28,315 nt of DNA from contig DLHY01000123.1 in the NCBI GenBank assembly GCA_002483445.1, forward strand, positions 1 to 28,315, read 5' to 3'. A program made the position numbers and the translations under genes. Source of the DNA: Blastocatellia bacterium UBA7656. GTDB lineage: Bacteria > Acidobacteriota > Blastocatellia > UBA7656. The notes below the pieces were generated by a model. The model was not told where the DNA came from. It saw only the letters and a list, made by a program, of their open reading frames with translations, and searched no databases. The first letter of the stretch is position 1, and every line of letters begins with the position of its first letter. Below are positions 8,601 to 14,937 of this stretch, piece after piece.

Positions 8601-8818
8601 CCGTCGAACCGGCTTATACCGAGCGCCGTGCAAAACCATATAAAACCTTGCGAGTCTTGCATGATGCCGTTGACAAGCTCCTGCGGCAGGCCTTCGACTA
8701 CCGAGTAGGACTTTATCGGCAGCCGCTCGCCGCGCGCTTCAATAGCCAGGACGAGCGCCAGCGCGATCATCGCTGAAACGATGAGAGTCGAGCGTTGTTT
8801 AGACTTCACCAGGCGCAT
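5678..8818 (-). CDS. membrane sensor histidine kinase with two-component propeller repeats
   Basis: A 1046-residue sensor of the hybrid-propeller architecture without a fused receiver. Residues 10-30 form a signal or anchor helix. Residues ~35-730 hold many propeller blades with signatures such as GFIWFCTALGISRFDG, GRLWAGTDGGLFVFD, RLWIGTRRGL and GNLWLSSSGALKL, enough for two seven-bladed propellers. A Y_Y_Y beta-sandwich (~735-800) precedes one membrane helix (~808-830). The cytoplasmic kinase is HisKA_3 type, with the phospho-acceptor His855 in DLHDDIGSSLSQ, then an HATPase with N-box FKESINNIVRHS and DNGKGFDPG. The large N-terminal part is predicted to sit in the periplasm; the ligand is unknown. 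The partner regulator is directly downstream. The ATG at 8818 has only a modest AAAGGG ribosome site. Confidence 0.93.
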   Translation of the reverse strand: MRLVKSKQRSTLIVSAMIALALVLAIEARGERLPIKSYSVVEGLPQELVNGIMQDSQGFIWFCTALGISRFDGYRFTNYGTKDGLSFPGVNKIIETRSGVYWIATNGGGACRFNPRLGGPAFARPGPHSRFTVYGVGDEVATNRVNALYEDREGRLWAGTDGGLFVFDEGKDGFVRVELGIEGQQDRSVMVWAFVQDHEGSLWIGSTAWLTRRLPDGRLLNYSVQFGEGGNTVSALLEDSNERLWIGTRRGLIVLKPDPLSSIEPRRLAWKRLRRSAIGRGEPQRLPEAHSDACLYLAADRPGHDDVRAMRRTADGHIWVGAGAGRLIEFDGKGFRRYTTAHGLTDDRVSSILEDRDGNLWLSSSGALKLTRKGFITYRKEDGLAHNSVPLVFENRAGEFFAVSGDWRINRFEGDRFSAVRLNLPSRIPDSEWRGYRSVIQDHTGEWWVATGEGLFRFPKVERFEQLAKARPVAHYTKKGGLADDNLTKLFEDSRGDLWISAFAPGQEVLTRWERASGKFYRYSEGDGLSPFNAPMCFIEDASKNLWIGFRNGGVARYRDGRFRLYAAEDGLPAGTVTDFLLDRAGRLWVTINPGGVFRVDDPQAEELRFVAVRTGEEFSGSATASFMVEDDQGRIYITMSHGIDRLDPTTGQIKRYTFADGLPAGPTYDAYRDRKGVLWFGTNRGLLKFLPETDQPAQPPPMFISGLRIAGEPYPVSDLGQTIVGELELGPNQNQIQIDFFALSLASGESLRYQYRIEGAGQDWSAPFSERSVNVSLAPGAYRFLVRAVSSDGTVSEAPAVVSLKILRPIWQRWWFIALACLLLALAAYAVYRYRVLRLIELERVRMRIATDLHDDIGSSLSQVSVLSEVVRRHVGQDVRVAEPLSMIGDLSRGLIDSMNDIVWAINPRRDSLADLTHRMRRFSSDVFTAREIVFEFNGPEREDVKLGADIRRELFLVFKESINNIVRHSSGTHVQVDFGIRDGSLELIVSDNGKGFDPGNVSDGNGLVSMQRRATMVKGVLEVVSASGKGTTIRLKVPLGRRSR

Positions 8819-9062
8819 ACAGCCCTTTCAAAGACGCGAGATTTTCTGCAATGCCCATCTTTTTATCCTATATGAGCGGCAGTGTTCAACATTTCCTGGA
8901 GATCGAGGGCAACCTCTTGATTCCAGCAGGTACAGGCCGACTGATAGAACGAATCGTTTGGTTTCATCCTTGTGGTTATGCGAATAGTCCTCAAGGTCGT
9001 AAGCTAACGCGCGAGGGACGACAAGGGAGTAGTGGGGTAACAATAAATTGGTGAGGAGGTAG
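8819..9062. other. non-coding region between kinase gene and sirtuin fragment
   Basis: No gene is supported here. Reading frames through it are short or run antisense to the sirtuin fragment. It contains the upstream region of the kinase gene and, at 8947-9028, a degraded copy of the haloperoxidase 5' end. From that copy's ATG (8965-8967, minus strand) a frame reads MKPNDSFYQSACTC and stops at 8863 after 34 codons. AAGG directly abuts the ATG, so translation is doubtful. Confidence 0.5.
8947..9028 (-). repeat. degraded copy of the haloperoxidase upstream region and first codons
   Basis: This segment aligns with 11150-11234 along its whole length with small gaps. Both have GAACGAATCG, TTGG, TTCAT (the start codon read in reverse), GCGAATAGTC, AAGGTC, AGCTAAC, CGCG and CGACAAG in the same order. 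On the minus strand the copy keeps the haloperoxidase start MKPxDSF, then the similarity ends. The AGGAGG ribosome site of the intact gene has been lost. It marks a second haloperoxidase locus that no longer exists, or a copied promoter segment. Confidence 0.7.
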
Positions 9063-9083
9063 GGGCAACCCTTGTGGTTGCCC
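9063..9083. repeat. short inverted repeat at the sirtuin fragment breakpoint
   Basis: GGGCAACC (9063-9070) and GGTTGCCC (9076-9083) form a perfect 8-bp stem with a five-base loop. The right arm runs straight into the sirtuin homology, which begins at 9081. It resembles dispersed intergenic palindromes and probably marks the site of deletion or recombination. Confidence 0.6.
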
Positions 9084-9389
9084 GAATGCGCGGCGTGCGG
9101 AGGGTTGATAAAGACGGCTACGATTTCCTTCGGCCAGCCGATGCCGGTCGAGGCTATGCAAAGAGCGCAGGAGGAAAGTCTCGCGTGCGATCTGTTTCTG
9201 GCCATAGGCTCATCGCTCGTCGTCTATCCTGCGGCTTCGTTTCCTGTCGTGGCGAAGCGCAACGGCGCGCGAATGGTGATAATCAATCGCGCGCCGACCG
9301 ATCTCGATCATCTCGCCGACCTCGTTCTCAACCTCGAAATCGGGCCGACGCTCGGCGCGGTAACAGGTATCGAGTCTATCGAGTCTTGA
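9081..9389 (+). pseudogene. 3' fragment of a sirtuin gene, near-identical to the gene at 42-800
   Basis: Encodes only the C-terminal 40% of a sirtuin: PECAACGG, TATISFGQPMPVEAM, GSSLVVYPAASFP and VIINRAPTDLDHLADLV. The DNA aligns without gaps to 504-793 at a constant offset of 8577 bases, with scattered mostly silent changes. The GAGIST NAD site, the catalytic His and the first zinc cysteine pair are absent, so it cannot be an active deacylase. There is no plausible start or ribosome site; the frame opens inside the palindrome at 9063-9083. The stop codon is inside the hairpin that follows. Mostly synonymous divergence suggests the copy was under selection for a while before being truncated, or that decay is recent. 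Confidence 0.85.
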
Positions 9390-9449
9390 GAGTCCAGCGA
9401 GTCGTGAGAGTATGAAGTCCTCGACTCTCAAGACTCGATAGACTCGATA
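9368..9449. repeat. 27-bp perfect inverted repeat with 9-bp period, bidirectional terminator-like
   Basis: The arms 9368-9394 and 9423-9449 are perfectly complementary over 27 bases with a 28-base loop. The sequence is built from nine-base units such as TCGAGTCTA, TCGAGTCTT and GAGAGTCCA. A T-rich stretch (TTTCTTTTT) follows the right arm. It lies between the convergent sirtuin fragment and the haloperoxidase gene, with the fragment's stop codon inside the left arm. It may end transcription from either side. Confidence 0.75.
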
Positions 9450-9469
9450 GACTCTTTGGACTTTCTTTT

Positions 9470-11170
9470 TCAGATCGTGATGGTCGTGCCATCGAATTTA
9501 GTCAGCCTGAATCCCGCGAACTGCTCATTGAAGCAGTGCTTCTCGTCTTTGAGGTAACGGATAGCGACTTCTTCGCCCAGCTTGAATGATTCGTTTCCGT
9601 CCGTGCGCCAGTGAACTCCGGCGATGTTGCGGCCTATGCCGACATTCGAAGCGAGCTTGTTCAATTCGCCTCCGACCGTAAGCGGCGGGCCTGCGAACGG
9701 CTCAAGCGAAAGCCCGTCGGCAGCAGCCTGAACGGGATTTGGAATGATGAACGATTCATCAAAGAACGCCTTCAGCACCGTCACGCAGGCTCCGGCTACT
9801 GTTGCATGTCCCGCGCCGTAGGCCGGGTGCGTCGGGCATCCTTCAGGAAAAGCCATAGGCAAAAGGTAGGTTCCGTTTCTCGAAAACACTTCATCGAGAG
9901 CATCCGAGTTCAAAATGTCGGAATGAATCGGATAGTTGGCCGCGCCCGTGACTCGATTATGCACTCGACCCGCGAATTCTTCGGGGCGAAGCCTTCTATG
10001 CACGAACCACTTCTGATACCACACAGCCTTGAGCGCCGGACGCGCGACCGCGCACAGCACGCTTGCCATGTAAGGGCCGCCGAGCGTGCCGAATCCTATC
10101 TGCGTGGCAGATGTGTTGTACGGATTGTTCTGATCGAGCGGCGCGTTGATGCTCGCCAGAATCAGGAAGGCATTGAAGTAAGCCTGGAACAGCACATCGA
10201 CATGCACCCACTCGCTGAGATCGCGCCCGTTGCGGATGTATCGCCTGATGGGATCGAAAGTGCCTGCTCCCGGCACCAGTCCGTTTTGAATGGCGAGCCA
10301 TTCGCTGTAGTCCGTCATATAATCCGTGCCCGCTGTTCGCGTGCGCATCATGCGGTCGACGGTCTCTGCGCCGAAGGGCGTGTCTTTCCACATGAACTGA
10401 GAGATGTACGGGCCTGTGAGGTCGCCCGGAGTCAGCCCTCGAAAGAGCGTTCCTGTAGTGACTATCCCGCCGGACTTGGGGCCTTTGAAATTCGACATGC
10501 GCGAAAGGTCGGCGGCGGCGGCTATCGTGAGCGGATTGGAATCGTATTGGGAGAAAGGCACATCGCGGGTGAGAGCCATCCAGTAATTTTCGGCTATCTC
10601 TCCGGCTTCCTCGGCGCTGTTGAAAGCGGGCGCGGGAGGGATCGCCAGCGCGTGCGAGTCCGGCCCCTGTATCTCGAAGGCAAGCCCGGATTGCGGGTTT
10701 GTGAGCTTGTTGCCTACCCCCAGCGTGATAGCTTCGAAGTCCGACGGGCGGCCCCGCTCAAGCGCGCGGATGAGCGTATTATAAGCGGCCAGATCGACCT
10801 CATCGAGATTGTTGTGCGGAAGCCCTTTCGAGTAGCTGCCGATCTTGTTCGGGTAAAGGTCATCATCACCGTTGTCGGGATGATCGGGATGAGGAAACGC
10901 TTTTTCCTCCTCGGCAGCATTGACTCTGGTATTGAATGCCTCTTTCTTTCGCTTCTTGTTAGTCAGCGGCCCGATAGCTTTTTGCGGCGTGATTTCCTGA
11001 GCATCGGCTGAGTGTGCCTTTGATCCCGAAGCAGGCAGCAGGCCCATCGCGCCTGCTGCCATAGCAGCAGCCGTCATGTTTCCGAGGAACTTGCGCCTTG
11101 CTGTTGAAGGCGGCAGGTCTTCCCGTTCTTCCTCTTTGTCATTATGCTCGAACGAATCGGTTGGCTTCAT
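9470..11170 (-). CDS. Tat-exported vanadium-dependent haloperoxidase-like protein (PAP2 superfamily)
   Basis: A 566-residue protein with a twin-arginine signal (ARRKFLG, Arg25-Arg26, then a hydrophobic Ala/Met-rich stretch), so it is probably exported folded. The vanadate/phosphate pocket is visible: Lys387 and Arg395 in KWFVHRRLRPE, His455 in HPAYGAGHATVAG, and Arg514 and His520 in GRNIAGVHWRTDG. Family members oxidise halide with hydrogen peroxide, but some relatives are acid phosphatases, so halide specificity is unproven. The ATG at 11170 has an AGGAGG ribosome site. The Memo-family gene is divergent across 210 bp. A partial copy of this gene's first codons and upstream region lies at 8947-9028. 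Confidence 0.9.
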   Translation of the reverse strand: MKPTDSFEHNDKEEEREDLPPSTARRKFLGNMTAAAMAAGAMGLLPASGSKAHSADAQEITPQKAIGPLTNKKRKKEAFNTRVNAAEEEKAFPHPDHPDNGDDDLYPNKIGSYSKGLPHNNLDEVDLAAYNTLIRALERGRPSDFEAITLGVGNKLTNPQSGLAFEIQGPDSHALAIPPAPAFNSAEEAGEIAENYWMALTRDVPFSQYDSNPLTIAAAADLSRMSNFKGPKSGGIVTTGTLFRGLTPGDLTGPYISQFMWKDTPFGAETVDRMMRTRTAGTDYMTDYSEWLAIQNGLVPGAGTFDPIRRYIRNGRDLSEWVHVDVLFQAYFNAFLILASINAPLDQNNPYNTSATQIGFGTLGGPYMASVLCAVARPALKAVWYQKWFVHRRLRPEEFAGRVHNRVTGAANYPIHSDILNSDALDEVFSRNGTYLLPMAFPEGCPTHPAYGAGHATVAGACVTVLKAFFDESFIIPNPVQAAADGLSLEPFAGPPLTVGGELNKLASNVGIGRNIAGVHWRTDGNESFKLGEEVAIRYLKDEKHCFNEQFAGFRLTKFDGTTITI

Positions 11171-11234
11171 AGTTTCCTCCTGATCAGGCGAATAGTCTTA
11201 AAGGTCATCAGCTAACACGCGGGGGCGACAAGAG
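11150..11234 (-). repeat. haloperoxidase 5' region, intact partner of the copy at 8947-9028
   Basis: This holds the first seven codons, the AGGAGG ribosome site and about 60 bases upstream of the haloperoxidase gene, and matches the degraded segment at 8947-9028. Conservation of the upstream part may mean the promoter lies here, but I see no clear -35/-10 pair. Confidence 0.65.
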
Positions 11235-11380
11235 ATGACGCTGATATTTGCACGGAGTTTCGTTGTATACTCCATTGAACCGGGATCGGTTTTAGAGCAT
11301 CAGTTTTTGCGTCGGTCGGAGATTATAAGACCAAAGCGCATGAGAGTCTACCTCTTCTGACAGGTCGGAGCGAAAACAAT

Positions 11381-12604
11381 ATGGCGACTTCCAATACGAG
11401 TTATCCCAGGCTGAGAGCGGTCGACCCGCGCCCGGTCGTCCACGAAGGCCGCCCGCTGATTCTGCTGCGCGATCCGCTTCAACTGACTGAACATATTCTG
11501 CTCGTCCCTCGACAACTCGCCCCTGTTCTGGCTCTGTGCGACGGCACACGCGAAAACGCCCGCGCGCTCAGCCTCGCCTTCGCCTTCCGCTTCGGAGTGA
11601 TGATCGATGAAAGGATAATCGAACAATTGCTCGCTGCCTTGGATGAAGCTTTGCTCCTCGATAATGATCGCTTCAAAGAAGCGCGCAAACGCGCGCTTGA
11701 TGAGTATCGCCGGTCGCCCTTCCGCCCGCCCGCGCTGGCTGGAAAAGCTTACCCGGAAGACGCAACCGATCTCAGGCGTATGCTCGAAGGCTTCATCGAA
11801 GAGATGGAAACCGCGCCTCAACCTCTCGACGGACGCGGCGTGATAAGCCCTCACATCGATTACGCTCGCGGCGGGCCGGTTTACGCTCGCGTGTGGAAGA
11901 CGGCGGAGAAGTCGGCTCGCGAAGCCGATCTCGTCGTTTTGCTCGGAACGGATCATTACGGCGGAGACTCATCGATTACGTTGACGCGGCAAAATTACGC
12001 CACGCCTTTCGGAGTGTTGCCGACCGCGCGCTCGGTAGTCGATGCACTGGCCGCGGCTCTTGGCGAAGACCGGGCTTTCGAGGGAGAGTTTCGTCATCGC
12101 TCCGAGCATTCCATCGAGCTTGCAGCGGTCTGGCTCCACTACATTCGAGGCGAGCGGCCTGTGGAAATGGTGCCGATTCTTTGCGGCTCGTTCGCCCGTT
12201 TCATTCATGCGGACGAAAGCCCCGAAAGCGATGCGCGGATAAACGCATTGCTCGAAGTCCTCGAAGAGAAGACAGCAGGCAGGCGGGTGATGATCGTGGC
12301 GGCTGCCGACCTCGCGCACGTCGGGCCTGCCTTCGGCGGCGAAGCAATCGATGCGTCAGCGGGCGAAGAGTTGAAAGAGTCAGACGGGGAACTGATCGAG
12401 TTTATGCGCGCGGGCGATGCCGCAGGTTTTTTCGGCGCGATCAAAAGAGTCGAAGACCGGAACAACGTCTGCGGCGTGTCGCCGATTTACCTTGCCTTGC
12501 GGATGCTTGCGGGCGTTCGCGGCGAAAGCGTGGCCTATGATCGCTGCCCCGCAGACCCGGATCTCACCTCATTCGTTTCAGTCTGCGGAGTCGTGCTGGG
12601 CTGA
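11381..12604 (+). CDS. amrB: AmmeMemoRadiSam system protein B (Memo family)
   Basis: A 407-residue protein whose C-terminal part (~115-407) is the Memo domain, related to LigB-type dioxygenases. Likely metal-site residues by analogy with human MEMO1 are His158 (ISPHIDYARGG), His192 (GTDHYGG) and Cys364 (NNVCGVSP). His243 and His313 (AADLAHVG) are also conserved-looking. The first ~110 residues form an extension, probably a PqqD-like winged helix, as in other bacterial proteins of this length. AmmeMemoRadiSam proteins are usually encoded with an AMMECR1 protein and a radical SAM enzyme; neither is in the window. Ribosome site GGAG about ten bases before the ATG. Exact biochemical role is unknown for this family in bacteria. 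Confidence 0.88.
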   Translation: MATSNTSYPRLRAVDPRPVVHEGRPLILLRDPLQLTEHILLVPRQLAPVLALCDGTRENARALSLAFAFRFGVMIDERIIEQLLAALDEALLLDNDRFKEARKRALDEYRRSPFRPPALAGKAYPEDATDLRRMLEGFIEEMETAPQPLDGRGVISPHIDYARGGPVYARVWKTAEKSAREADLVVLLGTDHYGGDSSITLTRQNYATPFGVLPTARSVVDALAAALGEDRAFEGEFRHRSEHSIELAAVWLHYIRGERPVEMVPILCGSFARFIHADESPESDARINALLEVLEEKTAGRRVMIVAAADLAHVGPAFGGEAIDASAGEELKESDGELIEFMRAGDAAGFFGAIKRVEDRNNVCGVSPIYLALRMLAGVRGESVAYDRCPADPDLTSFVSVCGVVLG

Positions 12605-12722
12605 TTGATCTTGCTAAAAAAACGAAAAAGCCTGAGCGTTGACAGTCGCTCGTCTATCTGGCAATCTCTTCTCTTGCATTACGGACGCCGAGCGCATCAT
12701 GAAGGTGAAAGGAGAATAATCG

Positions 12723-12956
12723 ATGGCAAAGAAAGGAACAGCGCGCGCTGTGAGGCTCAACTGCCCCAGATGCGCAAGCCCATTTACAATAGTCGCATTC
12801 ATATCTCAGGGCATAGACGCAAACTCTTACTGGAAGCAGAGGGCTGAAGACCACGATTGCGAAGCGCACGCAAAGGCGATTGAAACCATGCGCAAGGCCG
12901 ACGGCACCAAGAACCCGCTCAAGGCTTCGAAGGCTGCTGCCCGCGGCAAAAAATAA
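12723..12956 (+). CDS. small CPRC-containing basic protein, function unknown
   Basis: A 77-residue protein with an AAAGGAG ribosome site eight bases before the ATG. It starts MAKKGTARAVRLNCPRCASP, giving a single CPRC pair, followed by a Trp/Asp/His-containing middle (SYWKQRAEDHDCEAHAK) and a Lys/Ala-rich tail ending ARGKK. The third Cys and nearby His could complete a metal site, but this is a guess. It lies 118 bp after the Memo gene on the same strand. A TTGACA at 12639-12644 could be a -35 box, but no good -10 is found at the right distance. I do not recognise the family. Confidence 0.7.
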   Translation: MAKKGTARAVRLNCPRCASPFTIVAFISQGIDANSYWKQRAEDHDCEAHAKAIETMRKADGTKNPLKASKAAARGKK

Positions 12957-13031
12957 TTCGCAATGCAGGAAGCATTTTTGGAGAATTCTTCCGGCAACTT
13001 TATCTGAATCAGTTTTTCAGCGATTGATTTT

Positions 13032-13069
13032 TTGCTCCATAGCCCTGACTCGATATGGCTATGGAGCAA
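13032..13069 (+). terminator. 13-bp perfect hairpin downstream of the CPRC protein
   Basis: TTGCTCCATAGCC at 13032-13044 is exactly complementary to 13057-13069, with a 12-base loop. It lies 75 bp after the stop codon. There is a T-run on the 5' side (13028-13033) and only a weak TTCC after it, so termination would be inefficient by standard rules; a protein-binding role is also possible. Confidence 0.5.
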
Positions 13070-13140
13070 TTTCCATCTTTGAGCCTTACAGCGGCTTTCG
13101 GTTGAATGAACAGGAAAGAGAAAAAGCTATGAGCTTTTCG

Positions 13141-13192
13141 TTTACGCAAAGACTCTTCTCTGCGTAAACTCTGCGTCTCTGCGCCTCTGCGT
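13141..13192. repeat. inverted repeat plus three 8-bp tandem units
   Basis: TTTACGCA (13141-13148) pairs with TGCGTAAA (13161-13168). Three direct units follow at once: CTCTGCGT, CTCTGCGC, CTCTGCGT (13169-13192). The design of short words in strict period joined to an inverted repeat is the same as in the heptamer elements elsewhere in the window. Confidence 0.65.
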
Positions 13193-13282
13193 CAGGAACC
13201 CCTTTCTCTGTTCACACTTATGCGAGCCGCTATAATCCATTTATCGTTTCGCTCGCTCTGATTTCCTGTTCGAAGGCAATCG

Positions 13283-14896
13283 ATGGCTGATTCCAGCGAA
13301 GCATCACACCGGGAAGGGAGCCTCCTCTTCAGGCTGATCCAATCACGTTTCATAATTTATTCCCTGATCATTTTTGCCTTCATCGCTTTCAGGCTGTGGG
13401 GTCTGGCCGATTACGGATTGATCGGCGATGAGGTCTTCAGTTATCAGCTTGCCACCGATAACTGGGCGGGATTGATTCAGAGCGCCGTCACGGATGTGGT
13501 GCATCCGCCTCTGTTTTACGCTTTGCTGAAGATATGGATCAGCGTCGGAGGAAACGCGCTGCTGTGGATCAAGTTGTTTCCCGTCGCGCTCTCTGTCTTT
13601 TCTATCCCGCCATTCATACTTCTTTGCAGAGAACTCGGCTTGAAAACGGACGCCACAAAACTGGCGTTGTGGCTGATGGCGGTAAACGAGTTTCTTGTAA
13701 ACTTCTCGCAGGAGTTGAGGATGTACAGTCAGGCGATGTTTTTCGCAATCCTCTCGCTGTGGTTATTTGCCAGAATCTATAATTCGAATAAGATTTCAAA
13801 GCCCCTGAATGTATGCCTGTTTTTTGCAAACCTGCTGTTGATTTATACGCACTACTACGGCTGGTTCATCCCGGTCATAGAAATAATCTTTTTCCTCGGA
13901 AAAGGCACAGCCGTCGGCCAGCCTGCTGCTTCCCCGAATTTTCATGCTTTCAGAGTGCCAACAGGCTGCCAGCCTGTTGTACATCCCCGACTCCTCTGGA
14001 AGAGAGACAAAAGGCTTGCGGGCTTCTCGATCAGTCTGGCGCTTCTCGTCATGTGCTTCAGCCCATGGGTTTATTTCGTATCGCAAGCTTCGATGGCCAA
14101 AGGCGGTCTGGGCGCCAATCTGGACTGGAATAACCCGCCGACCGTGATCGATCTGTTATGGTACTACGTCATACTTCACGGCCCATTGACTCACAGGTTT
14201 GCTCCGCCGTGGAAATCATTGGCCGCAGTCGTCGTCTCGGCGGTCTTTATTTATCCGATTCTCTCTTTGATTCGACACCATGCTCAAAGCCGAATATTGA
14301 AATCGAATTTGTCGAGAGACGCTCTCGCGTGGCTGGCTCTTTTTTCGTTTCTCCCTCCGTTGCTGTCTTTCACCTTGAGCCAGTTCCTGAAGAATTCCGT
14401 CTGGGGGATACGCTATCTCATCATAGCCGCCCCGACTTATCTGATATTGATTTCACTGGCCGCTTTGAAACTTCGCTCGCCGCTCCAGAGGAAAATAACC
14501 ATCGCGTTTATCGTCGTGTGGGCCGCCGTGTCCGGTCTCGCGCTGACTTTGAGCAAAGATAAAATCGCAATCGCGCCGATGGTCAGTCACCTGATCGAAA
14601 TCGAAAACACTCAACCCGACCCGATCAGGGTTTACGCCAATCGGGCTGTCATAGGCTACTCGCTTGAGTTTTATCTTCAAGCCCAGGCTCCGCATCGATT
14701 CGAGGTGGTTTATGTGGATGACTATTCATCGATCACAGACGCTCATTTCTGGGTCGCTTTCATCAAGTACAGGCACGACGACCAGCGATTGCCGCACGAA
14801 CAAATCGATCCTGAAAGCTATATGTCCGGCGAAGGAATGACCGTAGAAACATTCACCCAAAAGGTGTTTCTGTTCCCAGTAAAGAAAAGGTTGTGA
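13283..14896 (+). CDS. GT39-like (ArnT/PMT family) membrane glycosyltransferase
   Basis: A 537-residue polytopic membrane protein, probably transferring a sugar from a polyprenyl-phosphate donor at the outer face of the inner membrane. The first transmembrane helix (~22-40) is followed by the luminal-loop motif LIGDEVFSYQLATDN with the likely catalytic Asp49-Glu50, then VVHPPLFYALLKIW, both typical of GT39/PMT_2 proteins. About ten more hydrophobic segments follow, and a soluble C-terminal part (~440-537). Residues ~212-240 are unusual: a hydrophilic stretch coded partly by a palindromic repeat at 13959-13979, inserted in frame between two membrane segments. No other glycan genes are nearby, so the acceptor is unknown. 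It converges on lipA with 41 bp between the stop codons. Confidence 0.85.
   Translation: MADSSEASHREGSLLFRLIQSRFIIYSLIIFAFIAFRLWGLADYGLIGDEVFSYQLATDNWAGLIQSAVTDVVHPPLFYALLKIWISVGGNALLWIKLFPVALSVFSIPPFILLCRELGLKTDATKLALWLMAVNEFLVNFSQELRMYSQAMFFAILSLWLFARIYNSNKISKPLNVCLFFANLLLIYTHYYGWFIPVIEIIFFLGKGTAVGQPAASPNFHAFRVPTGCQPVVHPRLLWKRDKRLAGFSISLALLVMCFSPWVYFVSQASMAKGGLGANLDWNNPPTVIDLLWYYVILHGPLTHRFAPPWKSLAAVVVSAVFIYPILSLIRHHAQSRILKSNLSRDALAWLALFSFLPPLLSFTLSQFLKNSVWGIRYLIIAAPTYLILISLAALKLRSPLQRKITIAFIVVWAAVSGLALTLSKDKIAIAPMVSHLIEIENTQPDPIRVYANRAVIGYSLEFYLQAQAPHRFEVVYVDDYSSITDAHFWVAFIKYRHDDQRLPHEQIDPESYMSGEGMTVETFTQKVFLFPVKKRL
13959..13979. repeat. palindromic repeat inserted in frame in the glycosyltransferase gene
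   Basis: CAACAGGCT and AGCCTGTTG are perfect 9-bp arms around a 3-base centre. In the gene's frame it reads PTGCQPVV. Palindromes of this kind with AACAGGCTGGCAGCCTGTT-like cores are familiar from intergenic regions of related genomes, so the element probably moved into the gene. Flanking bases from about 13905 may belong to the same insertion. Confidence 0.6.
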
Positions 14897-14937
14897 AGTT
14901 ATGGGCAGAGGAGCGCATCTCAATACTGTTTGGCAGT

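Larger units (their letters stand above)
12957..13282. other. intergenic region with hairpin and 8-bp tandem repeat
   Basis: 326 bp without a supported gene. It contains a 13-bp perfect hairpin at 13032-13069 and an inverted repeat plus three 8-bp units at 13141-13192. The remainder carries no recognisable signal apart from the GAAGG ribosome site of the glycosyltransferase just before 13283. A short frame across the region (12880-13167) overlaps the hairpin and lacks family features. Confidence 0.6.

Noticed and set aside
8828..9205. 125-codon minus-strand frame upstream of the kinase
   Set aside because: It runs antisense through the sirtuin fragment and the palindrome and has no family features.
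9470..11170. Haloperoxidase as an acid phosphatase
   Set aside because: Not fully excluded, but the Tat signal, length and KWFVHRRLRPE and GRNIAGVHWRTDG motifs fit bacterial vanadium haloperoxidase-like proteins better than small PAP2 phosphatases.
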